DNA from: Mycolicibacterium neoaurum
GTDB taxonomy: Bacteria; Actinomycetota; Actinomycetes; Mycobacteriales; Mycobacteriaceae
Length of the DNA: 64,000 nt
Direction of reading: 5' to 3'
Assembly: GCF_036946495.1 (NCBI RefSeq)
Contig: NZ_JAQIIX010000002.1
Coordinates: 3,906,001-3,970,000 of the forward strand
The translations under genes were made by a program, and so were the position numbers. Positions within the stretch are counted from its first letter, which is position 1. The number at the start of each line of letters is the position of its first letter. This document shows positions 34,085 through 42,647 of this stretch, one piece after another. The notes beneath the pieces are model-generated. The model searched no databases and was not told the origin of the DNA. It saw only the letters and a list, made by a program, of their open reading frames with translations.

Positions 34085-35719
34085 CGGCGCCTGGCTGCCG
34101 GCGGGCAGGACCACCCGGGTCCCCTCGCCGAAGGTGACGGTATGCGTGGCCGGACGCATCGCCGTACCGGACACCGCCGACTCGCCGGTGCCCAGATTGC
34201 GGGCGTAGCGCGGATGCGACCCGCCGGCCACCAGCAGCCGGATCCGTGACCCCGCGGCGAACCGGTGCGCGACCGCATCCAGGCCGATGCGGATCGGCTC
34301 CGAGGTGGAATCGCCCGTATACCTTCGGAATCCGTCGCTGACGTTGCGGGACCGGCCCTTGCTGTCCACCTCGCTGATCCGAACGAACACATCGTGGTGC
34401 GGGTTGTCGCAATGGTGGATGAGTTCCACGACGGGACCGCCGACGACATAGAGGTCGGCAGGCAGCGGATCGCCGGTGAATGCGAGCACATCGGCCCGGT
34501 CGGCCAGCTCGGAGTCGTCTCGGTAACCACCGTCGGGCGACAGTAGCCGGCCGCCGATGGTGGGCGTCGGGTCAGCCGGCTGATAGGTGAACATCAGGTG
34601 CCCGCCTGCCGGGGTGCCTGCCAGCGCACCATCGGCTCGCGGATACAGCGTGTGGTGCGCCGTGGCCGGCGGCCAATCATCGAGCTCGACCCATCCGTCC
34701 CCGGCGGCCCGATGAATGTGGATACGCACGGGGTGGCGACGTGTCGTCGGCGCGCCGCCCAGGTGCGTGCTCAACCAGTCCAGCGTCTCGCGCAGGACAG
34801 TGGCACCCCCGCGGGTCATCACCTGGGTGTGTGTCCACGACCCGACGGTCAGCGCCGTCTCGACGCCGCGGTCGCGCAGCCGCCGGTACTGGGCCAGCGT
34901 CTGCTCCAGGAAAAGGTCCTGCCATCCGCTGAACAACAGCACCGGTACGTCCGTGCGGTCCAGGGCGGCGGTGGCGGCCAGGCGTTGCCAGTGCTCGGGA
35001 TCGTCTTGCGGTGGCCGCAGCCAGGACTCATACCATGGCGCACCGTCGCCGAGCAGCGTGCGCCCTCCCGTGCTCAGCGGAAGATCCAGTGCCGCCGTCG
35101 CGACCCGCCGGCCCGCGGTCGCCTGCCGCGCAAGTGTCCGCACCAAACCGGGTTCCTCCTGGTGGGCGACCATATCGCTCCAGCCGAGGAAGTCGTTGAG
35201 GGAGAACGCGCCGGTGCCCCATGACGACTCGGCGAAATCGTGCGGCCCGACGGTGATGATCGCCGCGGCGAGCTCGGCGGGCGGGTCGACCAGCAGCGCC
35301 CACTGGGTGAAGCCGAGATAGGACAACCCGACGGTGGCGAAGGTGCCGGTGAACCAGGGCTGGTCCCGTAGCCAGGCCACCGTGTCGGCGCCGTCGGCGA
35401 TCTCGTTGACCATCGGCGTGAACTCGCCGCCGGAACCGAATGTGCCGCGCACGCTCTGGAAGATGACGTGATATCCGCGGCTGGCGTAGACACTGCCGAA
35501 CGACAGGGTGAAGGGGAAGCGTCTGCCGTAGGGCGCTCGGACCAGCAGCGTGCCCGCCGGAGTCGGGGTCAGCGGTTGGTAATGGTCGGCCAGCAGCTCG
35601 ACACCGTCGCGCATCGGCACCCGCAGCCCCCTGTGGACGACGAAGTCGGTGCTGGGCGCGGGGACATCCAGGACTCGGCTCAAGGCCTGCCGGGCATGAC
35701 GGGACAGTCGTGAGCTCAC
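34073..35719 (-). CDS. CocE/NonD-family hydrolase (X-Pro dipeptidyl-peptidase-like, Rv2800-type)
   Basis: A 548-residue serine hydrolase. An alpha/beta domain (about 25-330) has VPMRDGVELLADHY, SVRGTFGSGGEF and the nucleophile elbow GLSYLGFTQW; a C-terminal jelly-roll domain (about 340-540) is typical of S15/CocE enzymes. Substrates could be esters, amides or beta-lactam side chains; none is indicated. Length matches M. tuberculosis Rv2800. No signal peptide is seen. GTG at 35719 lies 7 nt behind TAGTGT, consistent with a leaderless transcript. Confidence 0.88.
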   Translation of the reverse strand: MSSRLSRHARQALSRVLDVPAPSTDFVVHRGLRVPMRDGVELLADHYQPLTPTPAGTLLVRAPYGRRFPFTLSFGSVYASRGYHVIFQSVRGTFGSGGEFTPMVNEIADGADTVAWLRDQPWFTGTFATVGLSYLGFTQWALLVDPPAELAAAIITVGPHDFAESSWGTGAFSLNDFLGWSDMVAHQEEPGLVRTLARQATAGRRVATAALDLPLSTGGRTLLGDGAPWYESWLRPPQDDPEHWQRLAATAALDRTDVPVLLFSGWQDLFLEQTLAQYRRLRDRGVETALTVGSWTHTQVMTRGGATVLRETLDWLSTHLGGAPTTRRHPVRIHIHRAAGDGWVELDDWPPATAHHTLYPRADGALAGTPAGGHLMFTYQPADPTPTIGGRLLSPDGGYRDDSELADRADVLAFTGDPLPADLYVVGGPVVELIHHCDNPHHDVFVRISEVDSKGRSRNVSDGFRRYTGDSTSEPIRIGLDAVAHRFAAGSRIRLLVAGGSHPRYARNLGTGESAVSGTAMRPATHTVTFGEGTRVVLPAGSQAPSAH

Positions 35720-35753
35720 CTGACGAACACTACGTGCGTCTCCAGAGGTGGTC

Positions 35754-36326
35754 TCAGAACTTGTAGTACGGCGCCAACTCGTTGGCGCGCTGCAGATTGA
35801 CCTGCAGACAATCCGGCCGGTCTGGGGAATGGATCGGGGAGTAGAACACCGACTGCTGCAGGACGCCGTAGCTGGTCTTGAAGGCGATCATGCAGGTCAC
35901 CCACCAGCGGTCATTCCAGTCGGTCGGCTTCATGATCCAGAACTGGGCGGCCCGGTGCCCGGCGATGTCGAGTTCGACCGCATCGGGGGGCAGCGTTGCC
36001 TCGTAGGTGCGCCATACGAAGGCCTCGACGGCCATCTGATAGTTGCCGGCATCGTATTTGCAGCGCAGCCCGTCCTCGGGTGTCGGCGGGGTGAAGGCCA
36101 GGCCGATGCGCTGCACCACATCGATCGGGATGTCTTCACAGGGGTCGAACGGCCGCGGATCGGTCGTCTCGATGACCGGCCATTTGATCGTGGTCGACAC
36201 GTTGGTCATCGGCAGGTCATCGACGCTCACCGTGGCTGGCGTGCCGGCCGGGTTGGTCTGCCACACGACGATCACCGCCGCGACGAGCGCGCTCAACGCC
36301 GACAGCAGGCGCAGCTTGGCACCCAT
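35754..36326 (-). CDS. DUF3558-type exported/membrane-anchored protein (Rv2799-type)
   Basis: About 190 residues: one N-terminal hydrophobic anchor (LRLLSALSALVAAVIVVW), then an extracytoplasmic DUF3558-like domain with paired Cys (FDPCEDIP, LRCKYDAGNYQMAVEAFVW, WWVTCMIAF, RPDCLQVN). DUF3558 proteins are small mycobacterial surface proteins of unknown function. ATG at 36326 is preferred because GGGGG lies 4 nt upstream; ATG at 36347 would add 7 residues. A KstR-like palindrome lies 60-80 nt upstream. Confidence 0.82.
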   Translation of the reverse strand: MGAKLRLLSALSALVAAVIVVWQTNPAGTPATVSVDDLPMTNVSTTIKWPVIETTDPRPFDPCEDIPIDVVQRIGLAFTPPTPEDGLRCKYDAGNYQMAVEAFVWRTYEATLPPDAVELDIAGHRAAQFWIMKPTDWNDRWWVTCMIAFKTSYGVLQQSVFYSPIHSPDRPDCLQVNLQRANELAPYYKF

Positions 36327-36385
36327 CGAACCCCCATACATCGTCATCCGACCCGAGGGTCCGCACGAACCCTGCGGGGAGTCTA

Positions 36386-36405
36386 AACGAGAACAGGTTC
36401 TAGTT
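36386..36405. promoter_or_regulatory. KstR-like palindrome
   Basis: AACGAGAACAGGTTCTAGTT is an inverted repeat with 8 of 9 bp matching per arm. It resembles the KstR operator pattern (TAGAAC..GTTCTA) that controls sterol catabolism in mycobacteria. It lies between the divergent DUF3558 gene and pptH-pptT. Regulator identity is inferred from motif resemblance alone. Confidence 0.55.
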
Positions 36406-36460
36406 GCCGGGGTTCGGGCATCTCGGGGGCGTCGCGGCCCGGCAAGTACGCTGGACCGCT

Positions 36461-37426
36461 GTGTCCTCGCCTGTTTCGAAGCCGTCCCGTGAACCGGTGT
36501 TGTGGGCGATCAGTGACCTGCACACCGGGCACACCGGCAACAAGCCGGTGACCGAGTCGCTGTATCCGTCCAGTCCCGATGACTGGCTGATCGTCGCGGG
36601 CGACGTCGGCGAGCGCACCGACGAAATTCGCTGGGCGCTGGACCTGCTGCGTAAGAGGTTCGCCAAGGTCATCTGGGTGCCGGGGAATCACGAACTGTGG
36701 ACCACCACGCGCGACCCCATGCAGATATTCGGTCGTGCCCGCTACGACTATCTCGTCGACATGTGCGATCAGATGGGGATCGTCACTCCCGAGCATCCGT
36801 TCCCGGTGTGGAACGAGCAGGGCGGTCCGGCCACGATCGTGCCGATGTTCCTGCTCTACGACTATTCGTTCCTGCCGGCGGGCACCGGCACCAAGGCCGA
36901 GGGGCTGGCGCTGGCCAAGGAGCGCAATATCGTCGGCACCGACGAGTACCTGCTCTCGGCCGAGCCCTACGCCACCCGCGATGCGTGGTGCCGCGACCGG
37001 GTTGCCTACACCCGCAAGCGGCTCGAGGAACTCGACTGGATGACGCCGACCGTGCTGGTGAACCATTTTCCGATGGTGCGCGAGCCGTGCGACGCGCTGT
37101 TCTACCCCGAGTTCGCACTATGGTGCGGGACCACCGCGACCCGGGATTGGCATACCCGTTACAACGCCATCTGTTCCGTGTACGGCCATCTGCACATCCC
37201 GCGCACCACCTGGTACGACGACGTGCGATTCGAGGAGGTGTCGGTCGGATACCCCCGAGAATGGCGCCACCGCAAGCCATATCGCTGGCTACGGCAGATC
37301 CTTCCGGACCCGAAGTATCCGCCCGGCTACCTCAACGACTTCGGCGGCCATTTCGAGATCACCGACGAGATGCGGGAGAACGCACAGAAGATGCAGGACC
37401 GGATAGCCTCGCGCAGGAGTAAATAG
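36461..37426 (+). CDS. pptH: Metallophosphoesterase PptH (4'-phosphopantetheinyl hydrolase)
   Basis: A 321-residue calcineurin-like phosphoesterase. SDLHTGH, VAGDVGERTDE, VPGNHELW and the late YGHLHIPRTTWY supply the two-metal site. The M. tuberculosis orthologue Rv2795c removes phosphopantetheine from carrier proteins, opposing PptT, which is encoded by the next gene with no gap (TAG-ATG). TACGCT (36447-36452) lies 8 nt before the GTG at 36461, suggesting a leaderless transcript. Confidence 0.9.
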   Translation: MSSPVSKPSREPVLWAISDLHTGHTGNKPVTESLYPSSPDDWLIVAGDVGERTDEIRWALDLLRKRFAKVIWVPGNHELWTTTRDPMQIFGRARYDYLVDMCDQMGIVTPEHPFPVWNEQGGPATIVPMFLLYDYSFLPAGTGTKAEGLALAKERNIVGTDEYLLSAEPYATRDAWCRDRVAYTRKRLEELDWMTPTVLVNHFPMVREPCDALFYPEFALWCGTTATRDWHTRYNAICSVYGHLHIPRTTWYDDVRFEEVSVGYPREWRHRKPYRWLRQILPDPKYPPGYLNDFGGHFEITDEMRENAQKMQDRIASRRSK

Positions 37427-38083
37427 ATGCTACTGCCCGCCGTCGTCCCCGAGCAGGTCTCGACCGCCGAGATGTACGATGATCCGCCGGATCTGACACC
37501 GCTGCCGGAGGAGGCGCCGCTGGTGGCGCGGTCGGTGGCCAAGCGTCGCAACGAGTTTGTCACCGTGCGCCACTGCGCCCGGATTGCGTTGGGTGAGATC
37601 GGCGTGCCACCGGTGCCGATCCTCAAGGGCGACAAGGGCGAACCGTGCTGGCCCGATGGGGTCGTCGGCAGCCTCACCCACTGTGATGGGTTCCGCGGTG
37701 CCGTTGTCGGCAGGCAGGGGCAGGTACGGTCGGTCGGTATCGATGCCGAGCCACACGGTGTGTTGCCCAACGGCGTGCTCGAGGCCATCAGTCTGCCCGT
37801 CGAACGGCACCAGATCTCGGCGCTTCCCGCAGAGTTGCATTGGGATCGAATTCTGTTCTGTGCCAAGGAGGCCACCTATAAGGCGTGGTATCCGCTGACG
37901 CATCGATGGCTGGGATTCGAGGATGCCCACATCACGTTCACCATCGACGGCACCGGCACCGCCGGGACATTTCGGTCGACCATCCTGATCGACCCCGCCG
38001 CCGATCACGGCCCGCCGTTGAACGCGTTGGACGGGCGGTGGTCGGTGGCCGGTGGTATCGCGCTGACGGCGATCACGTTGTGA
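37427..38083 (+). CDS. pptT: 4'-phosphopantetheinyl transferase PptT
   Basis: A 218-residue Sfp-type enzyme that transfers phosphopantetheine from CoA to carrier domains of polyketide and peptide synthases for mycolic acid, mycobactin and lipid virulence factor synthesis. The Mg-binding GIDAEPH and the FCAKEATYKAWYP motif are intact; SLTHCDG marks the CoA-binding strand. Adjacent pptH reverses its reaction. The last 4 nt overlap truB. M. tuberculosis PptT is essential. Confidence 0.95.
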   Translation: MLLPAVVPEQVSTAEMYDDPPDLTPLPEEAPLVARSVAKRRNEFVTVRHCARIALGEIGVPPVPILKGDKGEPCWPDGVVGSLTHCDGFRGAVVGRQGQVRSVGIDAEPHGVLPNGVLEAISLPVERHQISALPAELHWDRILFCAKEATYKAWYPLTHRWLGFEDAHITFTIDGTGTAGTFRSTILIDPAADHGPPLNALDGRWSVAGGIALTAITL

Positions 38084-38976
38084 GCAAACATGTTCCTGCT
38101 GCCGGCCTGGTGATCGTCGACAAGCCGGCCGGGATGACCAGCCATGACGTTGTCGGCCGCTGCCGCAGGCTGTTCGGGACCCGCAAGGTGGGCCACGCCG
38201 GCACGCTGGATCCGATGGCCACCGGGGTGCTGGTCATCGGGATCGAGCGGGCCACCAAGATCCTCGGGCTCATCACCGGGACGGACAAGTCGTATGCCGC
38301 CACCATCCGGCTCGGTCAGACGACCTCTACCGAGGACGCCGAAGGTGCGGTGCTGCAGACGGTGCCCGCCGAGCATGTCACCGACGCGCAGATCGAAGAG
38401 GCGTTGGCGCGGTTGCGCGGCGATATCGAGCAGGTGCCGTCCGCGGTCAGCGCGATCAAGGTCGCCGGCGAGCGGTCCTACAAGCTGGCACGGGAGGGTC
38501 GAGCCGTCGACCTACCCGCCCGGCCCGTGCGCATCTCCCGATTCGAGGTGATCGCCGCGCGCAGGGGCGGCGGGTTCACCGATGTCGACGTCGAGGTGGA
38601 CTGTTCCTCGGGCACCTACATCCGGGCGCTGGCGCGCGACGTGGGCGCCGACCTGCAGGTCGGCGGGCACCTCACGGCGTTGCGGCGTACCGCGGTCGGG
38701 CGGTATGACCTACAGCAGGCCCGGACCCTCGATGACCTCGCCGAGGCGGCCCGGCTGTCCTACAGCCTCGACCAGGCCTGTCTGCAGGGGTTTGCTCGGC
38801 GCGATCTCACCGAGAAGGAGGCGGTCGACACCAGCCACGGCCGACCTCTGGACGCGGCAGGTATCGACGGTGTCTATGCGGCGGTCGCACCCGACGGCCG
38901 CGTGATCGCTCTGTTGAAGGACGGTGCGTCGCGCACCGCCCCGGTGGTCGTGCTGCGCCCGGCCACCTTGTCCTGA
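38080..38976 (+). CDS. truB: tRNA pseudouridine(55) synthase TruB
   Basis: A 298-residue enzyme making pseudouridine 55 in the T-loop of tRNAs. The N-terminal GLVIVDKPAGMTSHDVV, the catalytic-Asp motif GHAGTLDPMATGVL near residue 40, and SGTYIRALARDVG are present, with a C-terminal PUA-like region. GTG at 38080 overlaps pptT (GTGA). Length equals M. tuberculosis TruB (298 aa). Confidence 0.96.
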   Translation: MSKHVPAAGLVIVDKPAGMTSHDVVGRCRRLFGTRKVGHAGTLDPMATGVLVIGIERATKILGLITGTDKSYAATIRLGQTTSTEDAEGAVLQTVPAEHVTDAQIEEALARLRGDIEQVPSAVSAIKVAGERSYKLAREGRAVDLPARPVRISRFEVIAARRGGGFTDVDVEVDCSSGTYIRALARDVGADLQVGGHLTALRRTAVGRYDLQQARTLDDLAEAARLSYSLDQACLQGFARRDLTEKEAVDTSHGRPLDAAGIDGVYAAVAPDGRVIALLKDGASRTAPVVVLRPATLS

Positions 38977-39149
38977 GCGTTGTCCTGAGGGTTTCGGCGA
39001 CCTCTGGGCAGAGACGCTGATTACCCCGGGCAGCGGTGTGTGAAACGTGTGGGCCGTTTATCAGGTTTTCCCTAACCAGGGGCGGTTTTTATTAGCCAAA
39101 TCCCAGGTTTCCTGTGAACTTTCTGCGCCGTCCGGGCGTTGAAAAAGTT

Positions 39150-39764
39150 ATGAGCGAGCACGCACCGGTTTGCGACCATCCGCTGTTCACCTACCAGCCC
39201 GCATGGGCGCATGGTGGGCGGGAAGCCCGCGTCGGCCATGTGACCCACACGGTCGACCTGCCGATCGCTCCGGCCGCGCTGTGGGCGGTTCTGTCTGACC
39301 CGCGCACCTGGTCGGACTGGCTGACCGTTCATCAGCGCTGGATCGGCCAGCCGCGAGCCGGCTTCGTTCCCGGCGCCCGGATGACCGCCGAGACGCTGAT
39401 GCTGGGAGTGTCGGGGACGGTGGAGTGGACGGTCGAGTCGGCGATCGCACCGGGCACCCTGGTGCTCGTCGGTACCGGTGCGGCCGGCCTGCGCACCCGG
39501 TTCACCGTCCTGATCAACGCCGCCGAGGGCGACTCACAGCTGACGGTCACCAGCGAGGTCACCGGTGACCTGTTGACCGCTCCGCTGATCACGGCCATCG
39601 AGCGCGATGGGGCCGAGCAGCTCGAACTGAGCGTGCAGAACCTCTTGGCGTGTGCCGGTACGCAGGCCGCCCCGAAACCGCGCGTGTTGCGGCTGGTGCA
39701 TTCGGCCACCGATGCCGTGCCGGTCGACGGCGGCACCGCCCCGCGCTTGCGGGCGGTGCGCTAG
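39150..39764 (+). CDS. SRPBCC (START-like) family protein
   Basis: A 204-residue protein. Residues 30-175 form an SRPBCC fold (HTVDLPIAPAALWAVLSDPRTWSDWLTVHQRW, then TVEWTVESAIAPGTLVLVG), resembling the Rv0910-type group annotated as toxin of a TA pair. No antitoxin gene adjoins, so a ligand-binding or cyclase-like role is as likely. ATG at 39150 is chosen; GTG at 39114 is in frame. The 173 nt before it are AT-rich in places (39050-39110) with no further gene. The 3' end overlaps mntR by 4 nt. Confidence 0.75.
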   Translation: MSEHAPVCDHPLFTYQPAWAHGGREARVGHVTHTVDLPIAPAALWAVLSDPRTWSDWLTVHQRWIGQPRAGFVPGARMTAETLMLGVSGTVEWTVESAIAPGTLVLVGTGAAGLRTRFTVLINAAEGDSQLTVTSEVTGDLLTAPLITAIERDGAEQLELSVQNLLACAGTQAAPKPRVLRLVHSATDAVPVDGGTAPRLRAVR

Positions 39765-40459
39765 ACCACCCAGATCGCTTCTGCTGCAGGGCTTCCCAGG
39801 TCCACGGTGACGGCGGTGTCGGCGTCGCTCGACGGTGCCTGCACAGCCACCGAGATCATTCCGGCGAAGTCTCGGCGTGCCACCACCTGCAGCCGGGAAT
39901 CCAAGGTGATGCCCACGCTGTCGAAATAGCGCAACATCTCGGGGTCGGCATCCGAGATACGTGCCACGGTGCCGTCCTCGCCGTCTGCGCACACCGAGAG
40001 TTGGCGAGCCGGTGGCGTGGGAACCCGACCGTCCGGTGCGGGTATCGGATCACCGTGCGGGTCGCGGGTGGGAAACCCGAGTTTGGCGTCGATGCGGTCG
40101 AGCATTCGGTCCGATACCGCGTGTTCGAGGATCTCGGCCTCGTCGTGCACCTCGTCCCAGCCGTAGCCCAGTTCGCGCACCAGGAAGGTCTCCATCAGTC
40201 GATGCCGGCGGACCATGGCCAAAGCGGCCCTGCGGCCTGCCTCGGTGAGTGTCACCGCGCCGTACTTGGCGTGATCGACCAGTCCCTGATCGGCCAGCTT
40301 GCGGATGGACTCCGACGCCGTGCTCGCCGACACCCCGATGCGTTCGGCCAGCAGTTTCGTACTTACCTTGTCCGGTGACCACTCCTGGGCCGTCCAGATG
40401 ACTTTGAGGTAATCCTGCGCAACCGTCGTCAGTTCCTGCGGGTCGCTGTTGGAGTCCAC
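39761..40459 (-). CDS. mntR: DtxR/MntR-family metal-dependent repressor
   Basis: A 232-residue regulator matching M. tuberculosis Rv2788 (SirR, now MntR), which represses Mn uptake. Winged HTH at 10-60 (LLAERIGVSASTASESIRKLADQGLVDH), dimerisation/metal domain (RRHRLMETFLVRELGYGWDEVHDEAEILEHAVSDRML), and C-terminal SH3/FeoA-like domain. GTG at 40459 stands 8 nt behind TAAACT, so it is probably leaderless; GTG at 40465 is the alternative. It is divergent from ribF, which has its own leaderless promoter. Confidence 0.9.
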   Translation of the reverse strand: MDSNSDPQELTTVAQDYLKVIWTAQEWSPDKVSTKLLAERIGVSASTASESIRKLADQGLVDHAKYGAVTLTEAGRRAALAMVRRHRLMETFLVRELGYGWDEVHDEAEILEHAVSDRMLDRIDAKLGFPTRDPHGDPIPAPDGRVPTPPARQLSVCADGEDGTVARISDADPEMLRYFDSVGITLDSRLQVVARRDFAGMISVAVQAPSSDADTAVTVDLGSPAAEAIWVV

Positions 40460-40467
40460 GGTCACCG

Positions 40468-40534
40468 AGTTTAGGCAATCTTCGCCTGTTGCGGGTATCC
40501 CAGACAGACGGCGCCGGCACCCGCGCCGTAGGCT
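40468..40534. promoter_or_regulatory. Divergent leaderless promoters of mntR and ribF
   Basis: Minus strand TAAACT (40473-40468) lies 8 nt before the mntR GTG. Plus strand TAGGCT (40529-40534) lies 7 nt before the ribF GTG. Both genes lack ribosome sites. Confidence 0.55.
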
Positions 40535-40541
40535 GGCGGCT

Positions 40542-41519
40542 GTGCAGCGGTGGCGGGGCCGGGACGACATCCCGACGGACTGGGGCCGGTGTGTCCTGAC
40601 GATCGGCGTGTTCGACGGTGTTCACCGTGGCCATGCCGAGCTGATCAATCGAGCCGTGAAATCCGGCCGGTCGCGCGGGGTTCCCACCGTGCTGATGACG
40701 TTCGACCCGCACCCCATGGAAGTCGTGTTTCCCGGAAGCCATCCGGCGCAGCTCACCACTCTGGCTCGACGGGCCGAACTCGTCGAGGAAACCGGTGTCG
40801 ACGTCTTTCTGGTGATGCCGTTCACAGCGGATTTCATGAAGCTCACCCCCGAGCGCTACATCCACGAACTCCTCGTCGAAAGCCTGCACGTGGTCGAGGT
40901 CGTGGTGGGGGAGAACTTCACCTTCGGTCGGAAAGCGGCAGGCAATGTGGACCTGCTGCGCAAGGCCGGCGAGCGTTTCGGATTCGCCGTCGAGGGGATG
41001 AGGCTGGTATCCGAGGAATTCGCTCGCGACGAGTCGGTCACGTTCTCGTCGACCTACATCCGCTCCTGCGTGGACGCCGGTGATGTCGTCGCCGCCGCGG
41101 AGGCGCTGGGCCGGCCGCATCGCGTCGAGGGTGTCGTGGTGCGCGGTGACGGCCGCGGTCGGGGCCTGGGCTTCCCGACGGCGAACGTCGCCCCGCCGAT
41201 GCATTCGGCGATCCCTGCCGACGGCGTTTACGCGGCCTGGTTCACCGTGCTGGGACACGGGCCGGTGGTCGGCACGGTGACCCCCGGCGAGCGCTGTCAG
41301 GCCGCGGTGTCGGTGGGCACCAACCCGACATTCTCCGGGCGAACCCGGACCGTGGAGGCGTTCGTCCTCGACGCCGAGGCCGACCTGTACGGCCAGCATG
41401 TGGCCGTCGATTTCATCGCGCGCATCCGCGGTCAGGAAAAGTTCGATTCGGTCGAGGATCTGGTGCGTCAGATGGGTGTCGACACCGAGCGGGCGCGCTC
41501 GATTCTCGCTGCGGGCTGA
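40542..41519 (+). CDS. ribF: Bifunctional riboflavin kinase / FAD synthetase
   Basis: A 325-residue enzyme making FMN from riboflavin and FAD from FMN. The N-terminal nucleotidyltransferase domain has TIGVFDGVHRGHAELI near residue 20 and TFSSTYIRSCV; the C-terminal flavokinase domain has GRGLGFPTANVAPP near 206 and VSVGTNPTF. The N-terminus VQRWRG..DIPTDWGRC is that of the mycobacterial orthologue Rv2786c, read from GTG at 40542. It is followed by rpsO and pnp. Confidence 0.96.
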   Translation: MQRWRGRDDIPTDWGRCVLTIGVFDGVHRGHAELINRAVKSGRSRGVPTVLMTFDPHPMEVVFPGSHPAQLTTLARRAELVEETGVDVFLVMPFTADFMKLTPERYIHELLVESLHVVEVVVGENFTFGRKAAGNVDLLRKAGERFGFAVEGMRLVSEEFARDESVTFSSTYIRSCVDAGDVVAAAEALGRPHRVEGVVVRGDGRGRGLGFPTANVAPPMHSAIPADGVYAAWFTVLGHGPVVGTVTPGERCQAAVSVGTNPTFSGRTRTVEAFVLDAEADLYGQHVAVDFIARIRGQEKFDSVEDLVRQMGVDTERARSILAAG

Positions 41520-41616
41520 GATCCTGTTAGTATTCCGTCCCGACCCAGCGTGTGCTGCAGTTCGCGGCGGCCGCGCCTCAGATGTTCCTCGCGGACCTTT
41601 TTGATGGAGTTGTTTC

Positions 41617-41886
41617 GTGGCGCTCACTGCCGAACAGAAGAAGGAAATCCTCGGCCAGTACGGTCTGCATGACACCGATACCGGCTCGCCGGAGGCCCAG
41701 GTCGCACTGCTGACCAAGCGGATCCAGGATCTGACCGAACACCTCAAGCAGCACAAGCACGATCACCACTCGCGGCGGGGGCTGCTGCTGCTGGTCGGTC
41801 GTCGGCGTCGGTTGCTCAAGTACGTCGCACAGGTCGACGTCGAGCGCTACCGCTCGCTGATCGAGCGCCTCGGCCTGCGCCGCTGA
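41617..41886 (+). CDS. rpsO: 30S ribosomal protein S15
   Basis: An 89-residue S15 protein with the conserved LHDTDTGSPEAQVALLTKRI and HSRRGLLLLVGRRRRLLKYV. It binds 16S rRNA in the platform. GGAG at 41606-41609 precedes the GTG at 41617. A TAGTAT box (41528-41533) in the 97-nt gap after ribF is a likely own promoter. Its stop overlaps the proposed lppU start. Confidence 0.97.
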   Translation: MALTAEQKKEILGQYGLHDTDTGSPEAQVALLTKRIQDLTEHLKQHKHDHHSRRGLLLLVGRRRRLLKYVAQVDVERYRSLIERLGLRR

Positions 41887-42383
41887 CGCTCAGGGCCGCG
41901 GCCCTGGCCGCGATCTGCACCCTCGGGTGCGTGTTGGGGGGACTTACCGGCTGCTCATCGGCCGCCGCCGCGGCTCTACAGGTCGGCGACTGTCTGAAGG
42001 TGGTCGGTACCCCCGATCGACCGGATGCAGTCAAGGCCGCATGTGGAAGCGCGGATTCGACGTTCAAGGTCGTGGCCACCGCGACGTCGAGTGACGGTTG
42101 CCCAACCGATGTGGATTCCTACTACTCCACGCGCAACACCTTCAGCGACACCACCAACACCATCTGTATGGATGTCGATTGGGTTGTCGGACAGTGCATG
42201 AGCGTCGACCCCGACAACGGCCGCGATCCGATGCGGGTGGACTGCGCCGACACCACGCAGCCGAACCGGCAGCGGGCCACCGAGATCCTGCACGACGTGG
42301 CCAATGTCGACCAGTGCCGCAGCGGCATGGGCTATGCCTATGACCAACGGGAGTTCACCGTCTGCGTCGATGACGTCACCTGA
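41883..42383 (+). CDS. lppU: Lipoprotein LppU (start uncertain, possibly CTG)
   Basis: An exported lipoprotein matching M. tuberculosis LppU (Rv2784c): LQVGDCLKVVGTPDRPDAVKAACGSADSTFKVVA, DTTNTICMDVDWVVGQCMSVDP and a Cys-rich end. The signal peptide (LTLRAAALAAICTLGCVLGGLTGC) is only complete if translation begins at or near CTG 41883, overlapping the rpsO stop. The first standard start, GTG at 41931, leaves just seven residues before the lipobox Cys. A CTG start by coupling to rpsO is an inference. The function is unknown. Confidence 0.75.
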   Translation: MTLRAAALAAICTLGCVLGGLTGCSSAAAAALQVGDCLKVVGTPDRPDAVKAACGSADSTFKVVATATSSDGCPTDVDSYYSTRNTFSDTTNTICMDVDWVVGQCMSVDPDNGRDPMRVDCADTTQPNRQRATEILHDVANVDQCRSGMGYAYDQREFTVCVDDVT

Positions 42384-42541
42384 AGGCGGCCATCACCCGC
42401 CGGTGTAGCATGAAGATGTTTTGGGCCACATGTGTTCATGAGCAGGCCCGAGCAACAAGGTGCGGTTCGCGCAGTTCCGCGCGCACCGTCCCTGCGCGTC
42501 ACAGCAGTGCCCGCCTGTTCGGGCGGTCTTCGGTAGTGGCT

Positions 42542-42563
42542 GCCGGGGTGTTCGAACCCCGGC
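42542..42563 (+). ncRNA. Perfect hairpin in the pnp leader
   Basis: GCCGGGGT-GTTCGA-ACCCCGGC is an 8-bp perfect stem with a 6-nt loop, about 85 nt upstream of pnp. The 264-nt rpsO/lppU-pnp gap also holds weaker repeats (CCGCC..GGCGG at 42508-42525) and a TAGCAT box at 42405. In other bacteria rpsO-pnp leader hairpins are RNase III sites for PNPase autocontrol, so the same role is plausible here. Confidence 0.5.
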
Positions 42564-42647
42564 CGCTTCGATCGACGGCCGTAGCCGATTCCAGGGGACC
42601 GCTGACGCGTGCACGCGCAAAACAGCTGAATACCCAGAAAGGCTGCA

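Noticed and set aside
32465..36326. CRISPR-Cas region as found in M. tuberculosis between Rv2831 and Rv2800
   Set aside because: No spaced direct repeats and no cas-like protein are present; this interval holds only DUF2277, DUF1802, a CocE-type hydrolase and a DUF3558 gene.
39150..39764. Toxin-antitoxin pair with an Rv0910-like SRPBCC toxin
   Set aside because: No small antitoxin gene adjoins; the neighbours are truB and mntR, so the toxin label is not supported.
42542..42563. T-arm-like GTTCGAAC hairpin suggesting a tRNA before pnp
   Set aside because: The loop is 6 nt in an 8-bp stem and no acceptor, D- or anticodon arm can be formed around it.
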